Positions 17,059 to 25,658 of a stretch of 64,000 nt of DNA are shown piece after piece; positions within the stretch are counted from its first letter, which is position 1; each line of letters begins with the position of its first letter. Position numbers and translations under genes: made by a program. Origin of the DNA: DATDIC01 sp963777625. GTDB lineage: Bacteria; Pseudomonadota; Alphaproteobacteria; Acetobacterales; Acetobacteraceae. The stretch lies in assembly GCA_963777625.1 (NCBI GenBank), contig CAVZRO010000024.1, positions 1 to 64,000 on the forward strand. Direction: 5' to 3'. The notes under the pieces are model-generated. The model did not search any database and had not been told where the DNA came from. It saw nothing but the letters and a program-made list of their open reading frames with translations.

Positions 17059-19936
17059 CTAGTTTCCTTCCACGCCAGCGGCATAGCGCAGGATGCGCGG
17101 CGCGGGCGGCAGCTTCGGGTGATGCAGGGTCGCCGGACGCGGCGCGGTTTCGGCCGGAGCCTCGGCGCGTTCGATACGTACGCGCAGATCGTACCAGGCT
17201 GCCTGGCCGGTGACTGGATCGGCATTGGCGTGACGCAGGCCGCCATCCGGCGGCAGGAATTCAGCGATGACGTGGTTCAACAGGAAACCCTTCTGCGATT
17301 TCAGGCGCATCCGCTGCCAGGCCCCACGCTCCGCTGCGCTTCCCGATCGCATTCCAGGTCCATACCGTGTCCGGATTGACCCCATCCATCAGCTTCACCT
17401 GGCACTTCACCCGTGCGGTGCGGCTGATCGCCCAGACCCAGCCGTCATCCTCAATTCCCAGGGCCGCGGCGGTGCGGTGATGCATGAACAGCCGGTTCTG
17501 GCTGTAGATCTGCCGCAGCCAGGCGTTCTGTGAGTGCCATGAATGGTACATTGCCGGCGGACGCTGGGTGATGGCGTGCAGTGGATAGGCAGCTTGCTCG
17601 ATGGCCGCCTGCTCCAGCGGCGGATACCAGATCGGCAGCGGATCAAAATACCGCTGGATGCGCTCCCGATGCGTGTCGGGCGGCTGCACCGCCCCGTGTC
17701 CCTCGGCCGCCAGCCGGAATTTCTGCAACGGCTCGCAATAGAGTTGCAGCACGATCTGCGCCGTGCCGTCGATCAGGCCCAGCCGCTTGGCATCCGCCAG
17801 ATAGGCGGCGTTGGCGTGCTTGTAATAGAGCGCCTCGGGCGGATGGTGGTGCGACCAGAAGCAGCCGTTGGCGACATAGCGCTCAAGCTGCCCTGGATTC
17901 GGCGCCCCCATGCCCGGCGAGTTGCCGTCGGCCCCGCGCCAGCCGCCGAGCGGCCCGATGCCTGGTCGGCGCTGGTGGTTCACGATGTAATCGGCGTAGT
18001 CCCGATACAGCGCGCTGCCGTCGTCCTTCACGAAGCCCGGCAACTTCAGCCGCACGCCCAGCTCGATCAGCACGTCCTGGAACGGACGCACGTCACGGTC
18101 CGGGGCCAGCACCGGCTGGCGGATCGCATCGGCCGGGCCTTCGGGGCTGCCGATCGGCCGATCCAGCAACGAGATGCAGTCCCACCGTTCCAGGTACGTA
18201 GTATCCGGCAGAACCAGATCGGCGTGCGCCACCATCTCACTGTAATAGGCGTCGGAATAGATGATGTGCGGGATGCGGTACTTGCCGGTGGCCGGATCCT
18301 TGTCGGTCATCATGCGTGCGGACTCCACCGGATTCATGGAGGAGTTCCACGCCATGTTGGCCATGTACATGAACAGCGTGTCGATCTTATAGGGATCGCC
18401 CGCATGGGCGTTGGCGATCAGCGTGTGCATCAGCCCGTGCGCGCCGATCGGCGCGTCCCAGGTGAATGCCTTGTCGATGCGTACCGCCGTGCCGTCGTCT
18501 TCCAGCAGCAGGTGCTCCGGCCCGAGCGGGTTGCCAAGCGCCATGCCAGGCATCATCGCCAGTGGCTTCGAACCCTTGCCGTTCGGCGGCGGTCCAGGCG
18601 GGATCGGCCGCGGATACGGCGACTTGTAGCGCCACGACCCCGGCGTATCGACCGCGCCCAACAGCATCTGCAGCAGGTGGATCGCCCGGCAGGTGTGGAA
18701 TCCGTTCGAATGGGCCGAAATCCCGCGCATCGCGTGCATCGCGACCGGCCGCCCGATCATGGTCTCGTGCCGCCGGCCTGACGTATCGGTCCAAGGCTGG
18801 TCGAGCACGATCTGCTCGTCGAACGCCGTCGCCGCTATCTCGCGCGCGATCCGCCGAATCGTGTCCGCCGGCACGCCGCAGCGGTCGGCGACCGCCTCCG
18901 GCGCGTAGCGGCCGTCCAGGTAGCGCTCGGCGAGCAAATGAAACACCGGAACCGCGCTGCGGCCGTCCGCGAGCGTTACCTCGCCCACGATCCGCGGCTG
19001 CATGCCGGCTGTTCCGGCATCCAAGGCCAGTTCCTTCACGCGGTCCCAGGCCAGCGGACGCCGATCCTGGTCGCGTGCGAACAGTCCGTCATCCGCCGCG
19101 CCGGGATTGCGGACCACCAGCCACGCGGCATTGGTGTAGCGAACCAGAAAATCGAGATCGATCCGGTCTGTGCGCAGCAGTTCGTGCACCAGCGCCAGCA
19201 CGAACAGTCCGTCGGTGCCCGGGCGGATGCCGATCCACTCGTCCGCGATGGCCGAATAGCCGGTCCTGACCGGGTTCACCGAGACGTATTTCGCCCCGCG
19301 CTCCTTCAGCTTCGCCAGCCCGGTTTTGATCGGATTCGAGTCGTGGTCCTCGGCGACGCCGAACATCATGAAATACTTCGTGCGATCCCAGTCCGGGTCG
19401 CCGAACTCCCAGAAGCTGCCGCCGACCGAGTAAAGCCCGGCGGCCGCCATGTTGACCGAGCAGAACCCGCCATGCGCGGCGAAATTCGGCGTCCCGAACT
19501 GTTTGCCCCACCAGCCGGTGAAGGACTGGCTCTGGTCGCGCCCGGTGAAGAAGGCGAGCTTGCGCGGCTCGGTGGCCCGGATGTCGCCCAGCCACTCGGT
19601 GGCGATGCCCAGCGCCTCGTCCCACTCGATCTCCTTGAACTCGCCGCTGCCGCGCTCGCCAACCCGCAGCAGCGGCTTCGACAGCCGCGCGGGAGAGTAG
19701 TGCTGCATGATCCCGGCCGAGCCCTTGGCGCACAGCACGCCGCGGTTGACCGGATGGTCGGGGTTGCCCTGAATCCAGCGAATACGCCCGTCCTTCAGGT
19801 GCACGCGGATGCCGCAACGGCAGGCGCACATGTAGCAGGTGGTGGTCTTCACCTCGTCGGCGACGCGGGGAGAGGTGTCGATCAGCTCCACCGGGGAAGC
19901 AAAACCTCTTGTCCGCCCGGAGGTCGCGCTGGTCAT
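17059..19936 (-). CDS. Molybdopterin oxidoreductase large subunit, frame broken near the 3' end
   Basis: The catalytic subunit of a DMSO-reductase-superfamily enzyme. CYMCACRCGIRV, followed by GVLCAKG, binds an N-terminal [4Fe-4S] cluster. AHGGFCSVNMA supplies a cysteine at the expected molybdenum-ligand position. There is no Tat signal, so the enzyme is probably cytoplasmic, as in phenylacetyl-CoA:acceptor oxidoreductase-like complexes. One continuous frame runs to 17261, but its last residues are unnatural. Homologous-looking sequence (KGFLLNHVIAEFLPPDGGL onward) continues in the next frame to 17059. The span is 2878 bases, one more than a multiple of three, so one extra base lies near 17293; corrected length is about 958 residues. 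ATG 19936 follows a purine-rich AGAGAAGAA. Confidence 0.82.
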
Positions 19937-20027
19937 TTCTTCTCTCTCGGCCGTGCTGGGAGCGAGGTTTTGCCCCCAGCGGCCTGGTTCGGCAAGAGCG
20001 CGCCGGATCGTGCTATGGTCGTTACCC

Positions 20028-20957
20028 ATGCCCCACGATCACGTTCATGATCACGCCCATGATCACGCCCATCACCACGCCGAAGGCGGCCGTGGCTGGC
20101 AGTTCGCCATCGGCGTCACCCTGAACACCGGCTTCGTGGCCGCCGAGGTAATCGGCGGGTTGACTGCCAACTCCGTCGCGCTGCTGGCCGATGCCGCGCA
20201 CAATCTGGGGGACGTGCTGGGGCTGTTGCTGGCTTGGGGCGCGGCCGTGCTTGCGCGCCAGCCACCCAGCCGGCGTCGCACCTATGGCTGGGGGCGCGGC
20301 ACGATCTATGCGGCGCTGATCAATGCCGTGGTGCTGTTGATCAGCGTGGGCGCGATCGGGGTGGAGGGGATCCGGCGGCTGCTGACACCGGAACCGATTG
20401 ACGTCATGCCCGTGGCGGCCATCGCCGCGGCCGGGATCGCGGTCAACGGGATAACTGCCTGGCTGTTCGCCCGCGGGCGGGAGCATGACCTGAACCTGCG
20501 CGCCGCGTTCATGCACATGGCGGCCGACGCGGGGCTTTCGGCCGGGGTGGTGGTCGCGGCGATCGTGATCGGCGCCACTGGGTGGCTGCGACTCGATCCG
20601 GCGGTCAGCCTGGTCATCGCCGTTGTGATCACCTTGGCCACCTGGAGCCTGCTGCGGGAGGCGATCGGCCTGGCCATGGACTCGGTGCCGGAAGGCGTGT
20701 CACGCGACGAGGTGAACCAGTTCCTGGCCGAATGGCCGGGCGTGCGGGAGGTTCACGACCTGCATATCTGGGGCCTGAGCACGACGGATACGGCCCTGAC
20801 CGCTCATCTGGTGTGGGATGACGCGGCCGGTGCGTGCTGCTTGCCCGACGTGACGCATGCGCTCGCGGAGCGCTTTGGTATCGGTCACGTGACAGTGCAG
20901 ATCGAATCGGCATCCGAGGCGGAGGCATGCCGGCTTCGTCCGCACGACGTGGTGTGA
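20028..20957 (+). CDS. Cation diffusion facilitator (Zn/Co/Cd efflux)
   Basis: A CDF transporter of 309 residues that exports divalent metals such as zinc in exchange for protons. The N-terminus is histidine-rich (HDHVHDHAHDHAHHH), likely for metal binding. Six hydrophobic segments follow, with the metal-site helix LLADAAHNLGD, the matching MHMAADAGLS, and a C-terminal cytoplasmic domain with EVHDLHIWGLSTT. It is transcribed divergently from the molybdoenzyme operon; the 91 bases between the starts must hold both promoters. Confidence 0.92.
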   Translation: MPHDHVHDHAHDHAHHHAEGGRGWQFAIGVTLNTGFVAAEVIGGLTANSVALLADAAHNLGDVLGLLLAWGAAVLARQPPSRRRTYGWGRGTIYAALINAVVLLISVGAIGVEGIRRLLTPEPIDVMPVAAIAAAGIAVNGITAWLFARGREHDLNLRAAFMHMAADAGLSAGVVVAAIVIGATGWLRLDPAVSLVIAVVITLATWSLLREAIGLAMDSVPEGVSRDEVNQFLAEWPGVREVHDLHIWGLSTTDTALTAHLVWDDAAGACCLPDVTHALAERFGIGHVTVQIESASEAEACRLRPHDVV

Positions 20958-20993
20958 TACGATACCAATGCGGCGACAATCCGCCGGGCCGGC

Positions 20994-21380
20994 TCAGTTC
21001 TGGCGCCTGAAAGACCGCGTGATCATGCGCTCCAGGTCACCGGAACGGAACGGCTTCGCGAGCCGGGGAGCGGAGCCGTACTGCGGTGGGATACCGGCAT
21101 CGCTGTAACCGGTCAGAAAAGCGAACGGAATACCGCGTTCCGTCAGCGCATCGGCGATCGGGAAGCAGCACTCGCCGGCGAGATTCACGTCGAGCAACGC
21201 GCCATCGAACTGTTCGCCCTTAGCCAGCGCCAGGCCTTCTTGCAGACGTGACGCCGGGCCGACAACGCTGCATCCCAGCTCGGTCAGCTCGTCCACAATG
21301 ACATCGGCGACCAGCAACATGTCCTCCACCAGGAGGATACGAAGCCCGGCGAGATCCTGGGTATCGGCGCTGGCCATCAT
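20994..21380 (-). CDS. Single-domain response regulator
   Basis: A 128-residue receiver domain without an output domain. The phosphorylation pocket is visible: E19/D20 in LLVEDMLLV, the phospho-acceptor D64 in ALLDVNLAG, T90 in FLTGYSD and K109 in LAKPF. Such proteins are usually phosphorylated by HWE or HisKA_2 kinases in alphaproteobacteria, but no kinase gene is close by. It converges with the efflux gene, with 36 bases between the stop codons. Confidence 0.88.
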   Translation of the reverse strand: MMASADTQDLAGLRILLVEDMLLVADVIVDELTELGCSVVGPASRLQEGLALAKGEQFDGALLDVNLAGECCFPIADALTERGIPFAFLTGYSDAGIPPQYGSAPRLAKPFRSGDLERMITRSFRRQN

Positions 21381-21439
21381 ACTGCCTTTTCCGGCGTCGG
21401 CGGTTCGAGCCCTCCGGCGAGGGACAATCGATTATGCAT

Positions 21440-22675
21440 TCAAGGCCGCTCGGTGCGAAGTCCAGGGTGGCGGTCGCCGGAAAGACGCTCATAAACAGGC
21501 CGATAATTGGCCGCGCTTACCGGCCAAACCCGTTCGGCCGCAACAAAGCGCCGTGCGGCCTGCCGCATCGGTTCGTGCTGGTCGGTTGCGCCGATCGCGT
21601 CCAGCACGCGCTGCGCCAGCGCCGTGACGTCGTCCGCCGGGAACAGAAATCCGGTGGTTCCATCTTCAATCAACTCACGATGCCCGCCGACATCGGAAGC
21701 GATCACCAGCCGTCCCTCAGCCATCGCCTCGACCGGCTTGAGCGGCGTGACAAGCTCGGTCAGGCGCATGCGGCGGCGCGGGAACACCAGCATATCGACC
21801 AGGTCGTAGTAATGTTGCACCTGATCGTGCGGCACCCGCCCGGTGAAGCGTACCAGGTCAGTCAGGCCGCGTTCGGCGGCATGTTGGCGCAACTTGTCGG
21901 CCATCGGGCCGCCGCCCACCAGCAGCAGCATCGCTCGCGGCTCGCGTTCGCGGATGGCCGGCAACGCGTCGATCAGCAGATCGAGGCCCTCGTAATGATA
22001 AAACGAGCCGATGAAGCCGAGCACGATGTGACCGGCCAGCCCGAGCTGCGCGAGCAAAGCCGGATCTTTCGGCTGCGGTGTACGGAACAGCGAGGGCTCG
22101 ACCGCGTTGGGCACGACGGTGATGCGGTTTTCGGCCACGCCGCGTGCGGCGAGTTCGCGACGCATCGCCTGGCACAACGTTATAACGGCGTCGGCACGGC
22201 GCAGCAGGTGCGTTTCAAATGCGCGGGTGGCGCGGTAGCGCAGGTCGCCCTCGCGGGAATGGCCGAGATCGACGGCGGCATCTTCCCACAATCCCCGGAC
22301 TTCATAAACCATCGGCAGACCGGCCTTGCGAGCGGCACGATATGCCGGCCAGCCGGCCAGCACGGGGGAATGCGCATGCACGATGTCCGGGCGTTCGGCG
22401 CGGATCACCTCGGTGATGCGGCGTTCCAGCGCGCGCATTTCCAGCACCTCGGCCGCGACGGGAGCGGCGGCAAGACGCCCGCCCGGCTTCTGCGTGCGAT
22501 GGAAGGTCCACCCATCCACGGTTTCGACCGGACCGAGCCATTCGTTATGACGCGGCGTGGTGACCTGCACCGTGTCCCACCCGAACCCGCGCTGCGCGGC
22601 CAGGATGCCGAGCGAGCGAAACACGTAGCCGCTGTGCAGGGGGAGGGAGTGGTCGAGTACGTGAAGGATTTTCAT
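21440..22675 (-). CDS. Group 1 (GT4) glycosyltransferase, exosortase-associated type
   Basis: A 411-residue retaining glycosyltransferase with two Rossmann-like halves. The N-terminus MKILHVLDHSLPLHSGYVFR closely matches my memory of the PEP-CTERM/exosortase-associated group (TIGR04063). HAHSPVLAGWPAYRAARKAGLP and the donor-site region LVTPLKPVEAMAEGRLVIAS, with its E-x7-E pattern, are clear. The frame is open upstream of 22675, but that part is repeat DNA. It lies downstream of wecB-wecC, consistent with envelope or capsular polysaccharide assembly. No exosortase gene is in this window. Confidence 0.85.
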   Translation of the reverse strand: MKILHVLDHSLPLHSGYVFRSLGILAAQRGFGWDTVQVTTPRHNEWLGPVETVDGWTFHRTQKPGGRLAAAPVAAEVLEMRALERRITEVIRAERPDIVHAHSPVLAGWPAYRAARKAGLPMVYEVRGLWEDAAVDLGHSREGDLRYRATRAFETHLLRRADAVITLCQAMRRELAARGVAENRITVVPNAVEPSLFRTPQPKDPALLAQLGLAGHIVLGFIGSFYHYEGLDLLIDALPAIREREPRAMLLLVGGGPMADKLRQHAAERGLTDLVRFTGRVPHDQVQHYYDLVDMLVFPRRRMRLTELVTPLKPVEAMAEGRLVIASDVGGHRELIEDGTTGFLFPADDVTALAQRVLDAIGATDQHEPMRQAARRFVAAERVWPVSAANYRPVYERLSGDRHPGLRTERP

Positions 22676-22677
22676 GG

Positions 22678-22860
22678 CGGGAAGACAGGAAAGATTCACC
22701 GCCGCGACGCAGAGGCGCCGAGACGTATAATACCGACCCGCGCGGACGAAGACGAACTCTCGCTCCGTCATGCCTGCGAAAGAACCTCGCCCTCAATGCG
22801 GTCTGGTATAATTCCTCTCTGCGCCTCCGCGTCTCTGCGTTGAATTTTCGTCTTCCCTTC
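22678..22860. repeat. Nested repeats between wecC and the glycosyltransferase
   Basis: An outer inverted repeat (left CGCAGAGGCG near 22709 and right CTGCGCCTCCGCGTCTCTGC near 22818) flanks an inner element at about 22726-22813. The inner element begins TATAATACCGACCCGCGCGG and ends GCGGTCTGGTATAAT, so it has its own terminal inverted repeats, and its right end is copy (b) of the dispersed family. No gene is present in the 187 bases. Confidence 0.78.
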
Positions 22861-22862
22861 GC

Positions 22863-24113
22863 TCACCAAACTCCCCGTGTATCGATCACGAACTTGTCTT
22901 TCAGCACGTCGCGATCGACCTGCAGGAAGCTCATGTGATCGACCAGCAGCAGCACCAGATTGGCGCGCTCCAGCGCCTCGTCAAAATCGTGCAGCTCCAG
23001 CCCCAGCTCCGCCAGCTCCACCGGCAGCCGGTTGATGTAGGGTTCCACGACCAGCAACTCGCCCACCTGCGCCTCGGCCAGCTTGCGCACGATCTCCACC
23101 GCCGGGCTTTCGCGCAAATCATCCACGTCTTTCTTGTACGCCAGCCCGAGACACGCAACGACCGGGTGCTTCAGGGCCTCCGCCCGCTCCTTCACCTTGG
23201 CGACCACGAAATCGGGCTTGCTGTCATTGATCAGTCGTGCCGTCCGGATCAGCTTCGCCTCATTCGGATTGGTGGCGACGATGAACCAGGGATCGACCGC
23301 GATGCAGTGGCCGCCGACGCCGGGGCCGGGACTGAGGATGTTGACCCGCGGATGCAGGTTGGCCATCGCGATCAGGTCCCAGACATTGATCTTCAGCCGA
23401 TCGCAGATGAAGGACAGCTCGTTGGCGAAGGCGATGTTGACGTCGCGATACGCGTTCTCGGTCAGCTTCGCCAGTTCGGCGGTGCGCGCGCTGGTGACCC
23501 GACATTCGCCACGCACCACGATCCGGTAAAGACCGAGGGCGCGCTGGGCGCATTTGCGCGTCATGCCGCCGATCACGCGAGGGTTGTTCACCACCTCTTC
23601 CAGGATGCGGCCGGGCAGCACGCGTTCGGGGCAGTGCGCCACCTGGATTTCGGCCATCTCCCCACGCTGGTGCGGGAACGTAAGGTCCGGGCGAAGCTCG
23701 GCCATGATCGCAGCCATCCGCTCCGTGGTGCCGACCGGCGAAGTGGATTCCAGGATCACTAAGTTGCCGGGCCGCAGCACCGGGGCAACCGCGCCCGCAG
23801 CCTGTTCCACGTAGGAAACATCCGGCTGCGCCCGCTCCCCGTGGCCCCGCAGCGGCGTGGGAACGGCGATGATGAACGCCTCGGCCGGTTCGATCTGCGC
23901 GGCGGCGCGGAGCTTGCCGGCCTCCACGACGCGGCGGACCAGCGCGTCCAGGTTCGGCTCGCCGAAATGCGGCCGGCCGGCGTTGATGGTTTCGACCACC
24001 TGGGCATTCACGTCGATGCCGACGACCTCGACGCCGTTCTCCGCGAAGATCGCAGCGGTGGGCAGGCCAATATAGCCCAACCCGACGACGGCAATGCGCG
24101 CGAAACTATCCAT
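22863..24113 (-). CDS. wecC: UDP-N-acetyl-D-mannosamine dehydrogenase
   Basis: Oxidises UDP-ManNAc to UDP-ManNAcA with NAD. The 416-residue product has the dinucleotide loop VVGLGYIGLPTA near residue 10, STSPVGTTE, the central ELAKLTENAYRDVNIAFANE helix, SPGPGVGGHCIAVDPWF, which is diagnostic for the WecC branch, and GLAYKKDVDDLRESPA. Its ATG overlaps the wecB 3' end by 8 bases, so the two are translationally coupled. Confidence 0.95.
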   Translation of the reverse strand: MDSFARIAVVGLGYIGLPTAAIFAENGVEVVGIDVNAQVVETINAGRPHFGEPNLDALVRRVVEAGKLRAAAQIEPAEAFIIAVPTPLRGHGERAQPDVSYVEQAAGAVAPVLRPGNLVILESTSPVGTTERMAAIMAELRPDLTFPHQRGEMAEIQVAHCPERVLPGRILEEVVNNPRVIGGMTRKCAQRALGLYRIVVRGECRVTSARTAELAKLTENAYRDVNIAFANELSFICDRLKINVWDLIAMANLHPRVNILSPGPGVGGHCIAVDPWFIVATNPNEAKLIRTARLINDSKPDFVVAKVKERAEALKHPVVACLGLAYKKDVDDLRESPAVEIVRKLAEAQVGELLVVEPYINRLPVELAELGLELHDFDEALERANLVLLLVDHMSFLQVDRDVLKDKFVIDTRGVW

Positions 24114-25221
24114 GCAGCAGGCTCTCCAGAATGCGGGCGGCGGCCTGGCCATCGCCATAGGGGTTGTGCGCGAAGCTCATGGCATCATAAGCGGCGCGGT
24201 CGTCTAACAAACGGTTTGCGCGCGCCACCAGCCGGTCGGTGTCGGTGCCGACCAGTTCCACCGTGCCCGCCTCGACCGCCTCCGGCCGTTCGGTGGTATC
24301 ACGGGTGACCAGGACCGGCTTGCCGAGGGAGGGCGCTTCCTCCTGCACGCCCCCGGAATCGGTGATGATCAGATCGGCGCGGCGCATCAGGCGGATGAAG
24401 GGCAGATAGTCCAGCGGCGGGATCAGATGGATCGCCGAATTGGCGCGCAGGACGGTGTCGGCAACCTGGCGCACGTTCGGGTTGAGATGCACCGGATAAA
24501 CGATCTCCACGTCGCCGCGCGCCGCCAGGCGGAGCAGGCCCTGGGCGACCCGTTCGAGGCCACCGTCGAAATTCTCCCGCCGGTGGCCGGTGACCAGGAT
24601 CAGCCGGTGCGCCGGGTCGGTGCGCGGCAGGTGTGCATCGATGTCGGCGGCGCGCGCAGGGTCGGCATCCAGGATCGCCAGCGCGTCCAGCAGCGCGTCG
24701 ATTACCGTGTTGCCGGTGATCACGGCGCGAGCCGGGTCGATTCCCTCACGCAGCAGGTTCTGTCTCGCGGTTTCGGTCGGCGGGAAATGCAGGTCGGCGA
24801 TATGAGTGGTCAGGCGGCGGTTCATCTCCTCCGGCCAGGGGGAGTGGACATTGCCGGTGCGCAGGCCGGCCTCCACGTGGGCGACCGGGATCTTGGCATA
24901 GAATGCCGCCAGCGCGGCCGCGAAGGTGGTCGTGGTGTCGCCCTGCACCAGCACACGGTCCGGTTTGAGCTCCTGATACACGTCATGCAGCCGTTCCAGC
25001 ACGGCAGTGGTCACGTAAGTGAGACCTTGGCCATCGCGCATGAGATCCAGGTCGCGGTCCGGCGCGATAGCGAACAAGCTGAGGACCTGGTCCAGCATCT
25101 GCCGGTGCTGCGCGGTAACGCAGACCAGCGACGTGATACCTGGCGCCTGCGCCAGCCGGCGCACGATGGGCGCCATCTTGATCGCCTCGGGGCGGGTGCC
25201 GAAGACAGAAAGGACGCGCAT
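24106..25221 (-). CDS. wecB: UDP-N-acetylglucosamine 2-epimerase (non-hydrolysing)
   Basis: Epimerises UDP-GlcNAc to UDP-ManNAc, supplying WecC. The 371-residue protein has the family start MRVLSVFGTRPEAIKMAPI, VQGDTTTTFA, HVEAGLRTG, GNTVIDAL, TGHRRENF and TDSGGVQEEAPSLGKPVLV, all in the standard order. It is the first gene of the wecB-wecC unit and is divergent from rpsA across about 440 bases. Confidence 0.96.
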   Translation of the reverse strand: MRVLSVFGTRPEAIKMAPIVRRLAQAPGITSLVCVTAQHRQMLDQVLSLFAIAPDRDLDLMRDGQGLTYVTTAVLERLHDVYQELKPDRVLVQGDTTTTFAAALAAFYAKIPVAHVEAGLRTGNVHSPWPEEMNRRLTTHIADLHFPPTETARQNLLREGIDPARAVITGNTVIDALLDALAILDADPARAADIDAHLPRTDPAHRLILVTGHRRENFDGGLERVAQGLLRLAARGDVEIVYPVHLNPNVRQVADTVLRANSAIHLIPPLDYLPFIRLMRRADLIITDSGGVQEEAPSLGKPVLVTRDTTERPEAVEAGTVELVGTDTDRLVARANRLLDDRAAYDAMSFAHNPYGDGQAAARILESLLHG

Positions 25222-25658
25222 GCGGAGGTTCAGTCCCGGCTGCGGGATCGAGGTGGCGGCGAGTGTTGCGGCAGGCCCATTTCCGATCAGCTCATGGGAT
25301 GCAAAAGGCTGACGTCAGCCTGCTGGGCGAAGGCGGTTTGCGCCGGTCACAACGGGTCCTACTGAAATCCGGGGGACTTCACCAGCAAAAATATAGACTG
25401 GACGTCGAAGCATTCGCGCCCCGGTCGCCGACGGTAACGTGGCCGTGATCAGACGGTTGACCGCAACGGGGCCTTATACTTGACTTCGCCTCGTCGGGGC
25501 GTATCTCTCACCGCAGCGTGCTAGGCGCGCATTCGTAGCAATCCCGCAATCGGCCCGCGGCACGCCGCGGGCAAGTCGTGTTTCAGGACCGAAACGCGCA
25601 CATCGAACGGACCTCTCCGGCAATGAACCGGATGGCCGTAACGGAACGTAGCAACCAC
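25222..25658. other. Intergenic region between wecB and rpsA
   Basis: About 437 bases separate these divergent genes. I see no gene, RNA or repeat family here. A cytidylate kinase gene (cmk), which commonly precedes rpsA in proteobacteria, is absent. Promoters for wecBC and for rpsA should both lie here. A TATACT hexamer near 25476 is the only promoter-like word I noticed, and its spacing from the preceding TTGACC is too short to support a promoter call. Confidence 0.4.

Noticed and set aside
17280..17300. Programmed ribosomal frameshift in the molybdoenzyme gene
   Set aside because: There is no slippery heptamer or downstream structure, and identical +1 breaks in many unrelated genes of the window make an error more likely.
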